Shown piece by piece: positions 11,101 to 18,556 of a stretch of DNA of 64,000 nt (its first letter is position 1; every line of letters starts with the position of its first letter). A program made the position numbers and the translations under genes. The DNA comes from Bacteroidia bacterium (GTDB lineage: Bacteria; Bacteroidota; Bacteroidia; J057), in contig JAUIGE010000032.1 of assembly GCA_030430205.1 (NCBI GenBank), positions 1-64,000 on the forward strand. The letters are read 5' to 3'. Below the pieces are notes generated by a model. That model did no database searches and had not been told where the DNA came from. It worked only from the letters and a program-made list of their open reading frames with translations.

Positions 11101-12875
11101 GCTTCTACGTCGATTACGGTGACAGTAAAAGAGCAGGAGACAGGGTTGTTGCTGGCATCTGTGCCCCCCAGCGTTACGGTATTTATACCGCCATTATGGT
11201 AAACCGGAGCACAACCTCCGGGAGCCGTCCCACTCAATACAGAAGCCTGGTAGGTCCCGCAGTTATCTGTCATCATGGGCAAGCTGTAGTTGATGGTGCC
11301 GCAATTGCTTCCCGGATTGGTATTCACCGTAATATCTGCCGGGCAGCTAATGGTAGGCGGTTCCAAATCATTGATCGTCACATTGGCTGTGCAGCTGGAA
11401 GACTTTCCATTGGGATCCAGCACATCCAGGGTGACTACCCGGCTACCTATATCGCTGCAATCAAAGGTATTGGGCGTCACGGTGAGGGTACCCGTTGAGT
11501 TGGGTACGACACTGTTGTCATCGATATCGGCTGGATCTACCGTGATCACGCTGTTGACGTAATTGGCCGAATAGGCTTTGCATTTGGCAACGGGAGGATC
11601 GCAGCGGAGACCGTTGGGCTTCAGGTCGAATTTTGCGAGGGTGAGCAGCAAATGATTGGGGGCATGGGAAGGCAAATATAACCTGACACCAAGGCTAAAC
11701 AGAAAGCCACCCGGGTGGTATGCAATATCCTCACAACCTGCATTGCCTGTGGTACGGACTACGTTGATCCCTCCCACACCATAACCAGAATCGAAACTAC
11801 CATCCGTATTGAGGCGAATAGACCCTAGCTCTGTGGGATAATTATATCTTCCTCCGATGACTATTTTATCATCACTTTGTAGGGTAATGGTCTGGTAACC
11901 ACTAAAAGTTTTGGGCAAAGAGTTGATGTTCAGTTTTCCATCTCCGCTAAAACTGCTATCAAAACTGCCATCGGCATTCAATCTGACAAGCATAAGGGTG
12001 GAACCGTAACGGATCAACATCACCACTTTATTGTCACTCTGTACCATTAACTCCTCTACATAGTGAGATTGATTGGTAGCCAACTCAAAGTCCTGGAGGC
12101 CACTGGTCCCGAAACTTCCATCCACATTGAATGTCGTATCATTCAGTTTTATGACCCTGATTTTCAGGTTTCCACTCCCATTATCCATGCTGCCCGCAGC
12201 ATAGACATATTTGCCATTGCTACCAATGCGATCATATCCTTCTTCCGGTCCGGGATAGCCGTTCTTATTGACAAAATAATTGGGCTTATGAGCTCTTTCG
12301 CTTACCCCATCTGTGTAAAGCCGTGCAATCAGGGATAATTTATCAGAGTGGTTCCCACTGCGGCCAATGATTTCTCCGCAAATCAGAATCTTTCCATTGG
12401 GGTCGGTAGTCATGTGGGCATGATCGGTATGGGTGATGCCATACTGATGATTTTTTTCCCAGGCTTTGCTTCCATTTGCATTGAATTTTACGAAGGTGGC
12501 TTTTCGCTTTCCGCCTCCGGCGTCAGGGTAGTTGGAAGTGCCTGATATGATGACGCCCCCATTGCCAAAGGCAATATGCTGGGGAGAATGGCCTTCTCCG
12601 CTGGGATTGACACTGGTGGAAGATCTGACAAATGATCCGTCAGCATCATCAAACTCATAGTAGCGGAAGTTGCCGCCATCATTGAAGGCAACATACACTT
12701 TGCCATTTCCCAGGCAAAGCCCCGTCAGGCTTTTGTTGTTGCCGTGTTCTTTTTTGCCATTTGCACCAAAGTTACAATCAAAGAGCTGTCCATGTAGCTC
12801 ACCGGACAACAGGAAAAAGATCAGGATGCAAATCCAGGCTTGAATGGTGGGGAGGTTTGTTTTCGCGTATGACAT
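8190..12875 (-). CDS. Giant secreted HYR-repeat protein B with delta-60-like propeller head and T9SS tail
   Basis: 1561 residues. Signal peptide about 1-29. Residues about 30-415 are propeller-type repeats with delta-60 signatures (LNADGSFDSSFSGDGKL; LNTDGSFDSGYG). A series of cysteine-containing HYR-like Ig repeats follows (FDCSxIGxxxVTLTV...SSCTA), then classical HYR repeats (ISCPANI-like), a DUF5011-like domain (PVISLLGDNPLYLCEGESYVEPG), an Ig-like module, a fibronectin-like module and a T9SS type A sorting domain (FTLYPNPTNGRF...GKLEGSETAFDI...GYYILVM). It should be exported by the Sec and T9SS routes and anchored at the surface or released. It follows S2-K2, which probably regulate it. 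Its rear half is paralogous to C. An internal perfect DNA palindrome lies at 8561-8582. Adhesion is a likely role but the ligand is unknown. Confidence 0.92.
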   Translation of the reverse strand: MSYAKTNLPTIQAWICILIFFLLSGELHGQLFDCNFGANGKKEHGNNKSLTGLCLGNGKVYVAFNDGGNFRYYEFDDADGSFVRSSTSVNPSGEGHSPQHIAFGNGGVIISGTSNYPDAGGGKRKATFVKFNANGSKAWEKNHQYGITHTDHAHMTTDPNGKILICGEIIGRSGNHSDKLSLIARLYTDGVSERAHKPNYFVNKNGYPGPEEGYDRIGSNGKYVYAAGSMDNGSGNLKIRVIKLNDTTFNVDGSFGTSGLQDFELATNQSHYVEELMVQSDNKVVMLIRYGSTLMLVRLNADGSFDSSFSGDGKLNINSLPKTFSGYQTITLQSDDKIVIGGRYNYPTELGSIRLNTDGSFDSGYGVGGINVVRTTGNAGCEDIAYHPGGFLFSLGVRLYLPSHAPNHLLLTLAKFDLKPNGLRCDPPVAKCKAYSANYVNSVITVDPADIDDNSVVPNSTGTLTVTPNTFDCSDIGSRVVTLDVLDPNGKSSSCTANVTINDLEPPTISCPADITVNTNPGSNCGTINYSLPMMTDNCGTYQASVLSGTAPGGCAPVYHNGGINTVTLGGTDASNNPVSCSFTVTVIDVEAPVARCINLTANIDYNYNTSIPYDAIAIPNIEWFDYASYDNSASIGYTGIKSKTLDQTMFHCGEVGDHVVTMTVTDYFDNSSSCTATLSIRDPNNVCAAVQFVEARCKSMQVSLDANAYASIAVSDINDGSITSAGLQSLTVSPHTFSCTEVGVQTVTLTVEDTYSNQKSCTAAVTVNNPFVPTAACQHLTLQLDASGHVSTTAQAIENGSSHICNLSPGLSQTDFDCSHIGPNTVTLTVTGSDGAAASCTATVQIEDHVAPIAMCQSRTVELDATGNASLTAQEVNNNSYDACSNVSLQLSPTTFDCSHLGSNTVSLTVTDTYQNSSSCSANIEIVDLVNPQISCPPNLSLSNDAGICGKMLTYLTPSGTDNCSSNTVKTSGLGSGSVFPLGTTTEAYMVTDAAGNTAACSFAITITDDEKPVISLLGDNPLYLCEGESYVEPGATASDNCDGQVNQNILIHNGSVDTYQEGSYAVTYMLTDANGNPADVVTRTVIVKHTPAQLEPQNCGNCNQIRFDFCEGEAVPGLETLLIANLAYETGASFLWYDDINSQQGAAISTPVLNMNNNNTHFYWVSQLISGCEGPARRMRVRVRKTSIVELDLPALGCNSGQLDLAAWVSDSRGIATGFTFYDNDPTLGTSPVGSVAASNGQVLSGQYAVVSLPTSLMTYYATASNNTGCQVTGIDEVISTSIADLAPVSNLTVNAGDLVTLNLNSTNATHIFWFNLNNAPIGPLGSFGMGDMIFTATNPTGTALTANIRAIAYIDNCAGEVRDFSITVNPGVGSRQGAGNSLQLAASRVNAHDVRVEWEIRYEFALEKIEIEKQINDGEWVTVGQQGVGSHYNVTPQSGSYLDRSGMGNVTKYRLKLVHADGRAIWSDAVEINFEYYDTQRFTLYPNPTNGRFQLRAAGPLEGEWRYRLSDQLGRTILTGKLEGSETAFDISQQPRGYYILVMTHPTAKPYSQKLLKR
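8561..8582. repeat. Perfect 22-bp palindrome inside gene B
   Basis: Each arm is GGGTCACATTA, and the site is a complete self-complement. It lies in the fibronectin-like module, in the codons for GSHYNVT. The homologous spot in C (18925-18952) is also a perfect palindrome, with a compensated base change in both arms. Confidence 0.9.
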
Positions 12876-12965
12876 GGTTTTATGGGGTAATGTTAATGTG
12901 GTCTTTAATACCGGTACACAACCGATTCACCACAAAGGTCAGCCTCCATTCCTGGAAGGATGTGC

Positions 12966-12996
12966 ACTATTGTTTGAAAAAGGGGGACTATTGTTT
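12966..12996 (-). promoter_or_regulatory. 21-bp-spaced direct repeat upstream of gene B
   Basis: ACTATTGTTT occurs on the plus strand at 12966 and 12987, 21 bp apart and about 90 bp before the B start. It matches the spacing of the elements before A and C but with a different core, which fits the more diverged regulator K2. Binding by K2 is inferred. Confidence 0.5.
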
Positions 12997-12999
12997 AAT

Positions 13000-13109
13000 G
13001 AGGATGTGAGGATGTGGGGATGTGAGGATTACATTTCATTTTGGATTTTTCCATCCACTAATCCTTACATCCTCTAATCCTCTAATCCTCCAATCCTCCA
13101 ATCCTCCAA
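13000..13109. repeat. R3 octamer repeats behind K2
   Basis: One arm has AGGATGTG-type octamers (13000-13032). The other has ATCCTCTA/ATCCTCCA octamers (about 13060-13109) of opposite sense, so the two arms can pair. The array begins directly after the TGA of K2. Related octamers are at 54623. Confidence 0.85.
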
Positions 13110-15152
13110 TCAACCTCCTCTCCTCTTCGATGGAGCTTCCCCAAACTCCTGCACGTAGCTGCGGGTGAAGTAGCGGGGGTCGTTGAAGCCGACCTGATAG
13201 GCAACATCTGAGATGTTGAGGTCGTGGTTTTGGAGGAGGGCCTTCGCCTTGTTCAGGCGGAGGAAGCGAAGATAGAGCGAGGTGGAACGCCCGGTAAGGG
13301 CTTTGATTTTGTTGTGGAGCTGGCTGCGGCTCATGCCGACTTCGCGGCAGAGGTCCTGTATACCGAAGTCGGTATCGGTCAGGTGTACCTCCAGGATTTG
13401 CTGGATTTTCAGGATAAAAGCATCTTCTTTTTGCGTCTGCGGATGGGCTCCGCCCGTGACCGGAGTTCCTCCACTCTGGTAGCGCTCCCGCAGCTTCTGC
13501 CGAAGCTGAAGCAGTTTTTCCAGCCGGACAAAAAGTTCCTTTTTGTCAAAGGGTTTGGCGAGATAGGCATCCGCCCCCAACTGCAGCCCCTCCAGGCGGG
13601 CTTCCTGATCTGCTTTTGCCGTAAGCAAAATGATGGGAATATGGCTGGTGCGTTCATCCTTTTTGAGGGTTTCACATAATTCGAAACCGCTTTTTCGGGG
13701 CATCATCACATCACTGATGATGAGGTCGGGCACCTCTTCGAGGGCTCTCTCGATGCCTTCCTGCCCGTCCTGGGCCCAGCCCAGTTGATAATGGCCTTCC
13801 AAACAGGCCAGCAGGTATTGAGCCACATCGGGATTGTCTTCGACAAGCAGCAGACTGGGTAGATTCTCTACAGCTTGTGCCTGGACTTCGATCCGCTGGG
13901 AAGCAGAAGGGGAGAGATGAAAAGGTGCTGCAGGCAGCAGTTCGCTGTCTTCAGCCTCCGGCTCTGCCAACTGCCTCACTGGCAACTGAATCCTGAACGC
14001 TGTTCCTTTACCCATTTCGCTTTCTACATGGATTTCTCCCTCCATCAACTGAACCAGTTCTTTTGTCAAGGTCAGTCCTATGCCTGTTCCCTGGCTGGCC
14101 ATATTTTCAGCCTGATAAAAGGAATCGAAGATGAAAGGAAGCTTTTCCTGCGGAATCCCTATGCCACTGTCTGAGACAGTGAGCAGCAGGCAGTGGGCAG
14201 TTGGCAGTGAAGGATTCTTCGACTGCATACTGCCAACTGCACACTGCAAACTAATCTCCCCGCCTTGGGGGGTGAATTTGATTGCATTGGAAAGCAGATT
14301 GGTCACGATACGCAGCAGCTTTTCGGGATCATAGTCCATCTGAAATTTTGTTTCTTCCGAGTGAAAGCTGATTTTGAGGTCATTCATTTCTGACAGGCTT
14401 TCGAAAGAATTAACCAGGTATTGCAAATAGGAGACGATATCTCCCTGGATGTAATTCAAGCTCAGCTTTCCGGCTTCCAGCTTTCGCAGATCCAGCAGCT
14501 GATTGATCAGGTCAAGCAGATTGCTGCCGTTGCGACGTATCAGGGCAAGGCCTTTCTCCCGCCATGCCTCGGGATTACTCTCGATCTGCTCAGCCATCCC
14601 CAGGATTACCGTCAGTGGGGTGCGAAATTCATGCGATATATGCGTAAAAAAGCGGTTTTTGAGTTCGTCCATCTCGCGCAGGTATGATTCCCTGGCTTCG
14701 GATTCAGACAATTCCTGTGAGGTAGAGTGGAGTTTTTGGGCGGTTTCCTCGGCCTGACGGTCTTTCAGCACCGCCTCATTGGCTTTCTGGATGGTGATTT
14801 CGAGATCTTCGAAATCTATGGGCTTGACGACGAAGTCGAAAGCGCCACGGTTCATCGCGCTGCGGATGTTCTGCATATTGCCGTAGGCAGAGACCATGAC
14901 GGCTTTGGTGGGATGGGGCAGGGCAGCCATATGCGCTACCAACTCCAGCCCGTTCATGACGGGCATATTGATGTCGCAGAGCACCACATCTGTTTCAGGC
15001 TTCGCCTGAAGGCTCGCCAGCGCATCAGCGCCATTGGTCACAAAAGCACATTCATATTCGCCATTGCGAATTTTCCGCCGAAACTGCTGCCGGATCAGGC
15101 GCTCCATTTCCGGCTCATCGTCCACTATGAGGATTTTCACTCCCATATTCAA
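13110..15152 (-). CDS. K2: cytoplasmic hybrid kinase (REC-HisKA-HATPase-REC-AraC)
   Basis: 680 residues with no signal peptide or membrane helix. The N-terminal receiver (about 1-120) has Asp near 59 in VLCDINMPVMNG. A coiled linker leads to HisKA (His near 175, HISHEFRTPL) and HATPase (SDSGIGIP, GTGIGL). A second receiver (about 434-550) has Asp near 481 in IISDVMMPRKSG. An AraC helix-turn-helix ends the protein. From HisKA onward it is paralogous to K1 and K3, but the TPR/membrane sensor is replaced by a receiver. It starts 24 bp after S2, so S2 probably phosphorylates the first receiver (inference). R2-derived residues (about 300-324) fill the HATPase loop. The likely target is gene B. Confidence 0.92.
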   Translation of the reverse strand: MNMGVKILIVDDEPEMERLIRQQFRRKIRNGEYECAFVTNGADALASLQAKPETDVVLCDINMPVMNGLELVAHMAALPHPTKAVMVSAYGNMQNIRSAMNRGAFDFVVKPIDFEDLEITIQKANEAVLKDRQAEETAQKLHSTSQELSESEARESYLREMDELKNRFFTHISHEFRTPLTVILGMAEQIESNPEAWREKGLALIRRNGSNLLDLINQLLDLRKLEAGKLSLNYIQGDIVSYLQYLVNSFESLSEMNDLKISFHSEETKFQMDYDPEKLLRIVTNLLSNAIKFTPQGGEISLQCAVGSMQSKNPSLPTAHCLLLTVSDSGIGIPQEKLPFIFDSFYQAENMASQGTGIGLTLTKELVQLMEGEIHVESEMGKGTAFRIQLPVRQLAEPEAEDSELLPAAPFHLSPSASQRIEVQAQAVENLPSLLLVEDNPDVAQYLLACLEGHYQLGWAQDGQEGIERALEEVPDLIISDVMMPRKSGFELCETLKKDERTSHIPIILLTAKADQEARLEGLQLGADAYLAKPFDKKELFVRLEKLLQLRQKLRERYQSGGTPVTGGAHPQTQKEDAFILKIQQILEVHLTDTDFGIQDLCREVGMSRSQLHNKIKALTGRSTSLYLRFLRLNKAKALLQNHDLNISDVAYQVGFNDPRYFTRSYVQEFGEAPSKRRGG
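14181..14252. repeat. R2 heptamer repeat inside K2
   Basis: GCAGTGG/GCAGTTG heptamers are followed by AGGATTCTTC and then by the opposite-sense arm ACTGCCAACTGC, giving a potential 12-bp perfect hairpin. It is in frame in the K2 HATPase loop. K3 has a longer copy at the same place. Confidence 0.88.
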
Positions 15153-15176
15153 AATTACAAATAGGATGCTTCTCTT

Positions 15177-18100
15177 CTACTGTATCTCTTTTCGGGGAAG
15201 TCGGATGATAAATTCCGTGAATGTGCCTTCCTCACTGTCCACTTCCAATTTTCCCCCGTGACTTTGTACAATGATGTCGTAGCTGATCGAAAGCCCAAGC
15301 CCGGTATTTCCTCTTCCGGTAGGCTTGGTGGTAAAAAAGGGTGCAAAAATACTTTCCCTTATCTTTTCAGGAATACCGCTCCCATTGTCTTTTATCCGAA
15401 TAACGACTTCCTGATCCGTATAAGAAGAAGACAAGGTGAGGGTGGGCCTGAAATCTTTTCCCAATTGCTTTCCCTTTTCAAACAGCGCAAACAGCGCATT
15501 TTGAAAAATATTGAGCAAAACCCGACCCAATTCCTGTGGGATGACCGAGATTTCCGGAAGCTGGGGATCCAACTGGATTTGGAATGTTACCTCAAAGTCT
15601 GTGTCTTCTTTATCAAAGCCCTGATAGGCAAATTTTACATTGTCTTCAATCAACTGATTGAGCTGGACAGGCATTCGCTGGCCGGAGGTATGTTCTGCAT
15701 GGTTCATCATCGTGTTGATGATGTCATCTGCCCGCTGGCCATTTTTCCGGATGGAATGGGCATTCTGCCGAATATCTTCCAGCATTTCCCGGATGTACGA
15801 AGCGTCTTCCTCAGGCAATTTTTCCCAAAAATCCTTCATCTCTTCGGAGATATCCTCTGCGAGTTCGATAGAACCTTTTGCAAAATTGTTGACAAAGTTG
15901 AGCGGGTTTTTGATCTCATGGGCGATCCCCGCCGTCATCTGACCCAGCGAAGCCATTTTTTCCTGCATAAACATCTGCTCGCGCACCTGCACGACTTCGG
16001 CTGTACGCTCTTTTACGAGCTGTTCCAGCTGGCGATTTTGCTCCTCCAGCCTGCGGGTTCGCCATTTTAATAACAAATAGACAGCGCCTGCCAGCAGCAA
16101 CGCATAACTCAGATAGGCCCACCAGCTCCTGTACCAGGGAGCTAAAATGGTGAAGTTGAGCGCTTCAGATTCGCGCTCTTCCTGGTATATATTTCGGGCT
16201 TTTACCCGAAAATGATAGCTGCCTTCCGGCAGGTTGGTATATTCTTTTTCGGTCTCTGAAGACCATTTTGACCACTTTTTGTCAAATCCTTCCAGCATAA
16301 AGCTATACTGATGGGATGAGGGATCATCAAATGCCGGCAGGGCAAATTCAAACCGCAGGGAATTGCTTGAGTAAGGCAGGGAAAAATAATGCTTTTCTGC
16401 CAGCGTCGTCCCCCCATAAATAAGGGAGTCATCAAGGCTGGTAAGTCTTCTGATCAAAGGAGGAAATAGTGGCTGAGTAGAGAAGGAGGCGGTTTTGTCA
16501 AATCCGGCAAGGCCATTGTCTCCCGCCAGCCAGATGAAGGAGGGATTGTCCGGGCTGCTATAAAAATCGTAGACCGTCTCTATGCTTTTTAGCCGAAAAA
16601 AAGGAGCTGTCACCTTCCTGATTTCCCCGGAAGCTCCTTTGTCAATCCAGTCAATGAATTTTTCATTTCCCCTGAATGATTCTATCCAGATATCTCCTTC
16701 CCGGTCTTCCATTATTTCAAAATGCCGATTTCGGGAAGGTTTGTATTTTTTGTCAAAAAGGGAGTCCCGGAGCAATTTTTGAGACAGGCTGTCGTAAACG
16801 AGCTTCCCCATAGGAGAGTTGAAAATGAGCTGATCATTTACCCGAAAAACATTGGAATACAGGAGATTATCTCCATTTAACGCATCGTGCAGGCTCACCC
16901 TGACAGGGATAAAATGGGGCTCATCAGTCGGCGGGGGTTGGGTGTTTTTCAGGCTGTCAAAATTAAACTGAAAATGGACAAAACCCTGGTCATAACCTGC
17001 CCAGACATCACCGGGTCCGCTTTCCTGCAAGCTGCGAAAATCACCATTTATATTGGCGAAGTATCCGAGCAAATGCCAGCCTGAAGAAAACTTCTTCATG
17101 AGAATGATCCCATCTGCAAGTCCGACAAAAAGCATTTCTTTCTGGAAGCGGGATGGATAAAAAGCTGCTCCATTGGCATCATTGAGCTTGCTTACTTTGC
17201 CTGCTTTCATTTGAAAAATCCCCGTGCTGGAAGCGATCAATAGCTCGTCTTCATAGGGATACAGGTCAAATACCATTTGCTCAATCCCTTTGACAGGGGT
17301 AAAACGGGCGTGATCCAGCGCTGAGGTCGGAAGGCTCATCTGATAAAGCCCTTTTGATCCTCCCAGATACAGGCTTTTTTGGTAGGAATCGACGCATTCC
17401 AGGTCCATATCCAGACCGTGAGTTACGGAATAGAAAGAAAAGGGGGAGTGCAATTCCACATGGGCCAGCCCATCATTCAGGCAGGCCCATAGTCCACCGG
17501 CCTGATCTTCGAACACGTGGGTTACGACGGCATCCCGTAGGCCATGTGCCTGGGTGACGGTCTGGACAAAATTTCCCATGCTGTCCATCACAACGATCCC
17601 GCCCTGCAGGCAGGCCATAGCGATATGGCCGTTTTTGAGAAATCTGCCATCGAGGATGGCATTTTGTTCCAGATAGGCCTGATTTTCAGGCGGAAGCTGA
17701 AAGGGAAATACTTTTCCCTGGTCATATACAAACAGGCCCTGCAAAGGGACACCGATCAGCAAAGCCTCTTTGCTATAGCCTTGTCTTCCGCCCCAGGGAA
17801 GCATCATGTGTATCCTTCGCTGGCTGAAAAAAGATCCGCCGGGCAGCAGTTGCAGGCTGTCATTTATAAGCCGGGTGAGCCCTTCTGTATACTTTCTGAC
17901 ATATATGTCGCCGTTGACGGCAAAGCAAAGGCTGCTGTTTACCCCTTCTTCCAGTACACTGAGTTTTCCCTCTGAGTCCTTTTTCCCTTCTTCCCATTTG
18001 TAGAGGTATTTATCGGTGCCGAAATAAACTGCGTCGGGGGTTTTCGCAATGTGGAGGGTCACCACGAAGTCTCTTTTATCCTCCGGGACCTGATCAAGCA

Positions 18101-18470
18101 GGGAGTGATAGCTCAGCTGAAAGCTGGAATCTGGTGCCAAATAGCCAATTTCTCCATGAGTCCCGATATAGAGCCCGCCTTCTTTTCGCTTGGCTACAGC
18201 CCGGACAAATGCCCCGCCCCGGATGGTGGTTTTACGCCAACGTACACCATCATATTCAAGCAAAAAGCCGGAATTGGCAATGTAGATCAGGCCATTTTCA
18301 TCCTGAAAACCTGCCCAGTTTTGAGCAAGGCCATCATAGTCATCCGCGCTATAGTTCTGGATAAAAGGATTGCCATACAGATAGGGGCTGCCCGTACCCT
18401 GTCCCATTGCAGAAGACAGGATTAGCCCCATGCCCAAGAGAAAAAAATATATATGGCAGCTCCGGATCAT
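15177..18470 (-). CDS. S2: two-component propeller sensor histidine kinase with Y_Y_Y domain
   Basis: 1097 residues. Signal peptide about 1-24. Most of the first 690 residues look like the periplasmic Reg_prop propeller of Bacteroidota sensors (for example GGLYIGTHGEIGYL, GGLWACLNDGLAHVEL, GDIWIES). A Y_Y_Y domain (about 700-765: YSFMLEGFDKKWSKW...LPEGSYHFRVKARN) and a membrane helix (about 780-801) follow. After a coiled coil come HisKA (His near 848, [14 protein letters not shown]) and HATPase (NIFQNALFAL, IKDNGSGIP, TGLGLSI). There is no receiver or DNA-binding domain. K2, 24 bp downstream, supplies both, so the pair looks like a split version of a one-chain HTCS. The ATG at 18470 gives a good signal peptide. 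A second in-frame ATG at 18431 is less likely. Confidence 0.92.
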   Translation of the reverse strand: MIRSCHIYFFLLGMGLILSSAMGQGTGSPYLYGNPFIQNYSADDYDGLAQNWAGFQDENGLIYIANSGFLLEYDGVRWRKTTIRGGAFVRAVAKRKEGGLYIGTHGEIGYLAPDSSFQLSYHSLLDQVPEDKRDFVVTLHIAKTPDAVYFGTDKYLYKWEEGKKDSEGKLSVLEEGVNSSLCFAVNGDIYVRKYTEGLTRLINDSLQLLPGGSFFSQRRIHMMLPWGGRQGYSKEALLIGVPLQGLFVYDQGKVFPFQLPPENQAYLEQNAILDGRFLKNGHIAMACLQGGIVVMDSMGNFVQTVTQAHGLRDAVVTHVFEDQAGGLWACLNDGLAHVELHSPFSFYSVTHGLDMDLECVDSYQKSLYLGGSKGLYQMSLPTSALDHARFTPVKGIEQMVFDLYPYEDELLIASSTGIFQMKAGKVSKLNDANGAAFYPSRFQKEMLFVGLADGIILMKKFSSGWHLLGYFANINGDFRSLQESGPGDVWAGYDQGFVHFQFNFDSLKNTQPPPTDEPHFIPVRVSLHDALNGDNLLYSNVFRVNDQLIFNSPMGKLVYDSLSQKLLRDSLFDKKYKPSRNRHFEIMEDREGDIWIESFRGNEKFIDWIDKGASGEIRKVTAPFFRLKSIETVYDFYSSPDNPSFIWLAGDNGLAGFDKTASFSTQPLFPPLIRRLTSLDDSLIYGGTTLAEKHYFSLPYSSNSLRFEFALPAFDDPSSHQYSFMLEGFDKKWSKWSSETEKEYTNLPEGSYHFRVKARNIYQEERESEALNFTILAPWYRSWWAYLSYALLLAGAVYLLLKWRTRRLEEQNRQLEQLVKERTAEVVQVREQMFMQEKMASLGQMTAGIAHEIKNPLNFVNNFAKGSIELAEDISEEMKDFWEKLPEEDASYIREMLEDIRQNAHSIRKNGQRADDIINTMMNHAEHTSGQRMPVQLNQLIEDNVKFAYQGFDKEDTDFEVTFQIQLDPQLPEISVIPQELGRVLLNIFQNALFALFEKGKQLGKDFRPTLTLSSSYTDQEVVIRIKDNGSGIPEKIRESIFAPFFTTKPTGRGNTGLGLSISYDIIVQSHGGKLEVDSEEGTFTEFIIRLPRKEIQ

Positions 18471-18475
18471 ATAGT

Positions 18476-18487
18476 CAAAAATACAAA
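18476..18487 (-). promoter_or_regulatory. Promoter-like element of S2
   Basis: The minus strand reads TTTGTATTTTTG, containing a match to TAnnTTTG (TATTTTTG). Only five bases separate it from the S2 ATG, so the transcript would be nearly leaderless or the start lies further in. Related elements precede K1 and K3. Confidence 0.3.
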
Positions 18488-18498
18488 GTCTTTTTGAT

Positions 18499-18530
18499 AA
18501 AAAAGGCCGTCCTCCTAAGAGCGACGACCT
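18499..18530 (-). terminator. Intrinsic terminator downstream of gene C
   Basis: The minus strand has AGGTCGTC pairing with GACGGCCT (one G-T pair), followed by six T. It lies 26 bp after the stop of C and before S2. Confidence 0.8.
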
Positions 18531-18556
18531 CCGGTCAACAAAATCGGTAATCTCTT

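Noticed and set aside
10536-11498. Plus-strand open frame of 320 codons inside gene B
   Set aside because: Antisense to HYR-like repeats; its apparent repeats mirror those of the real protein.
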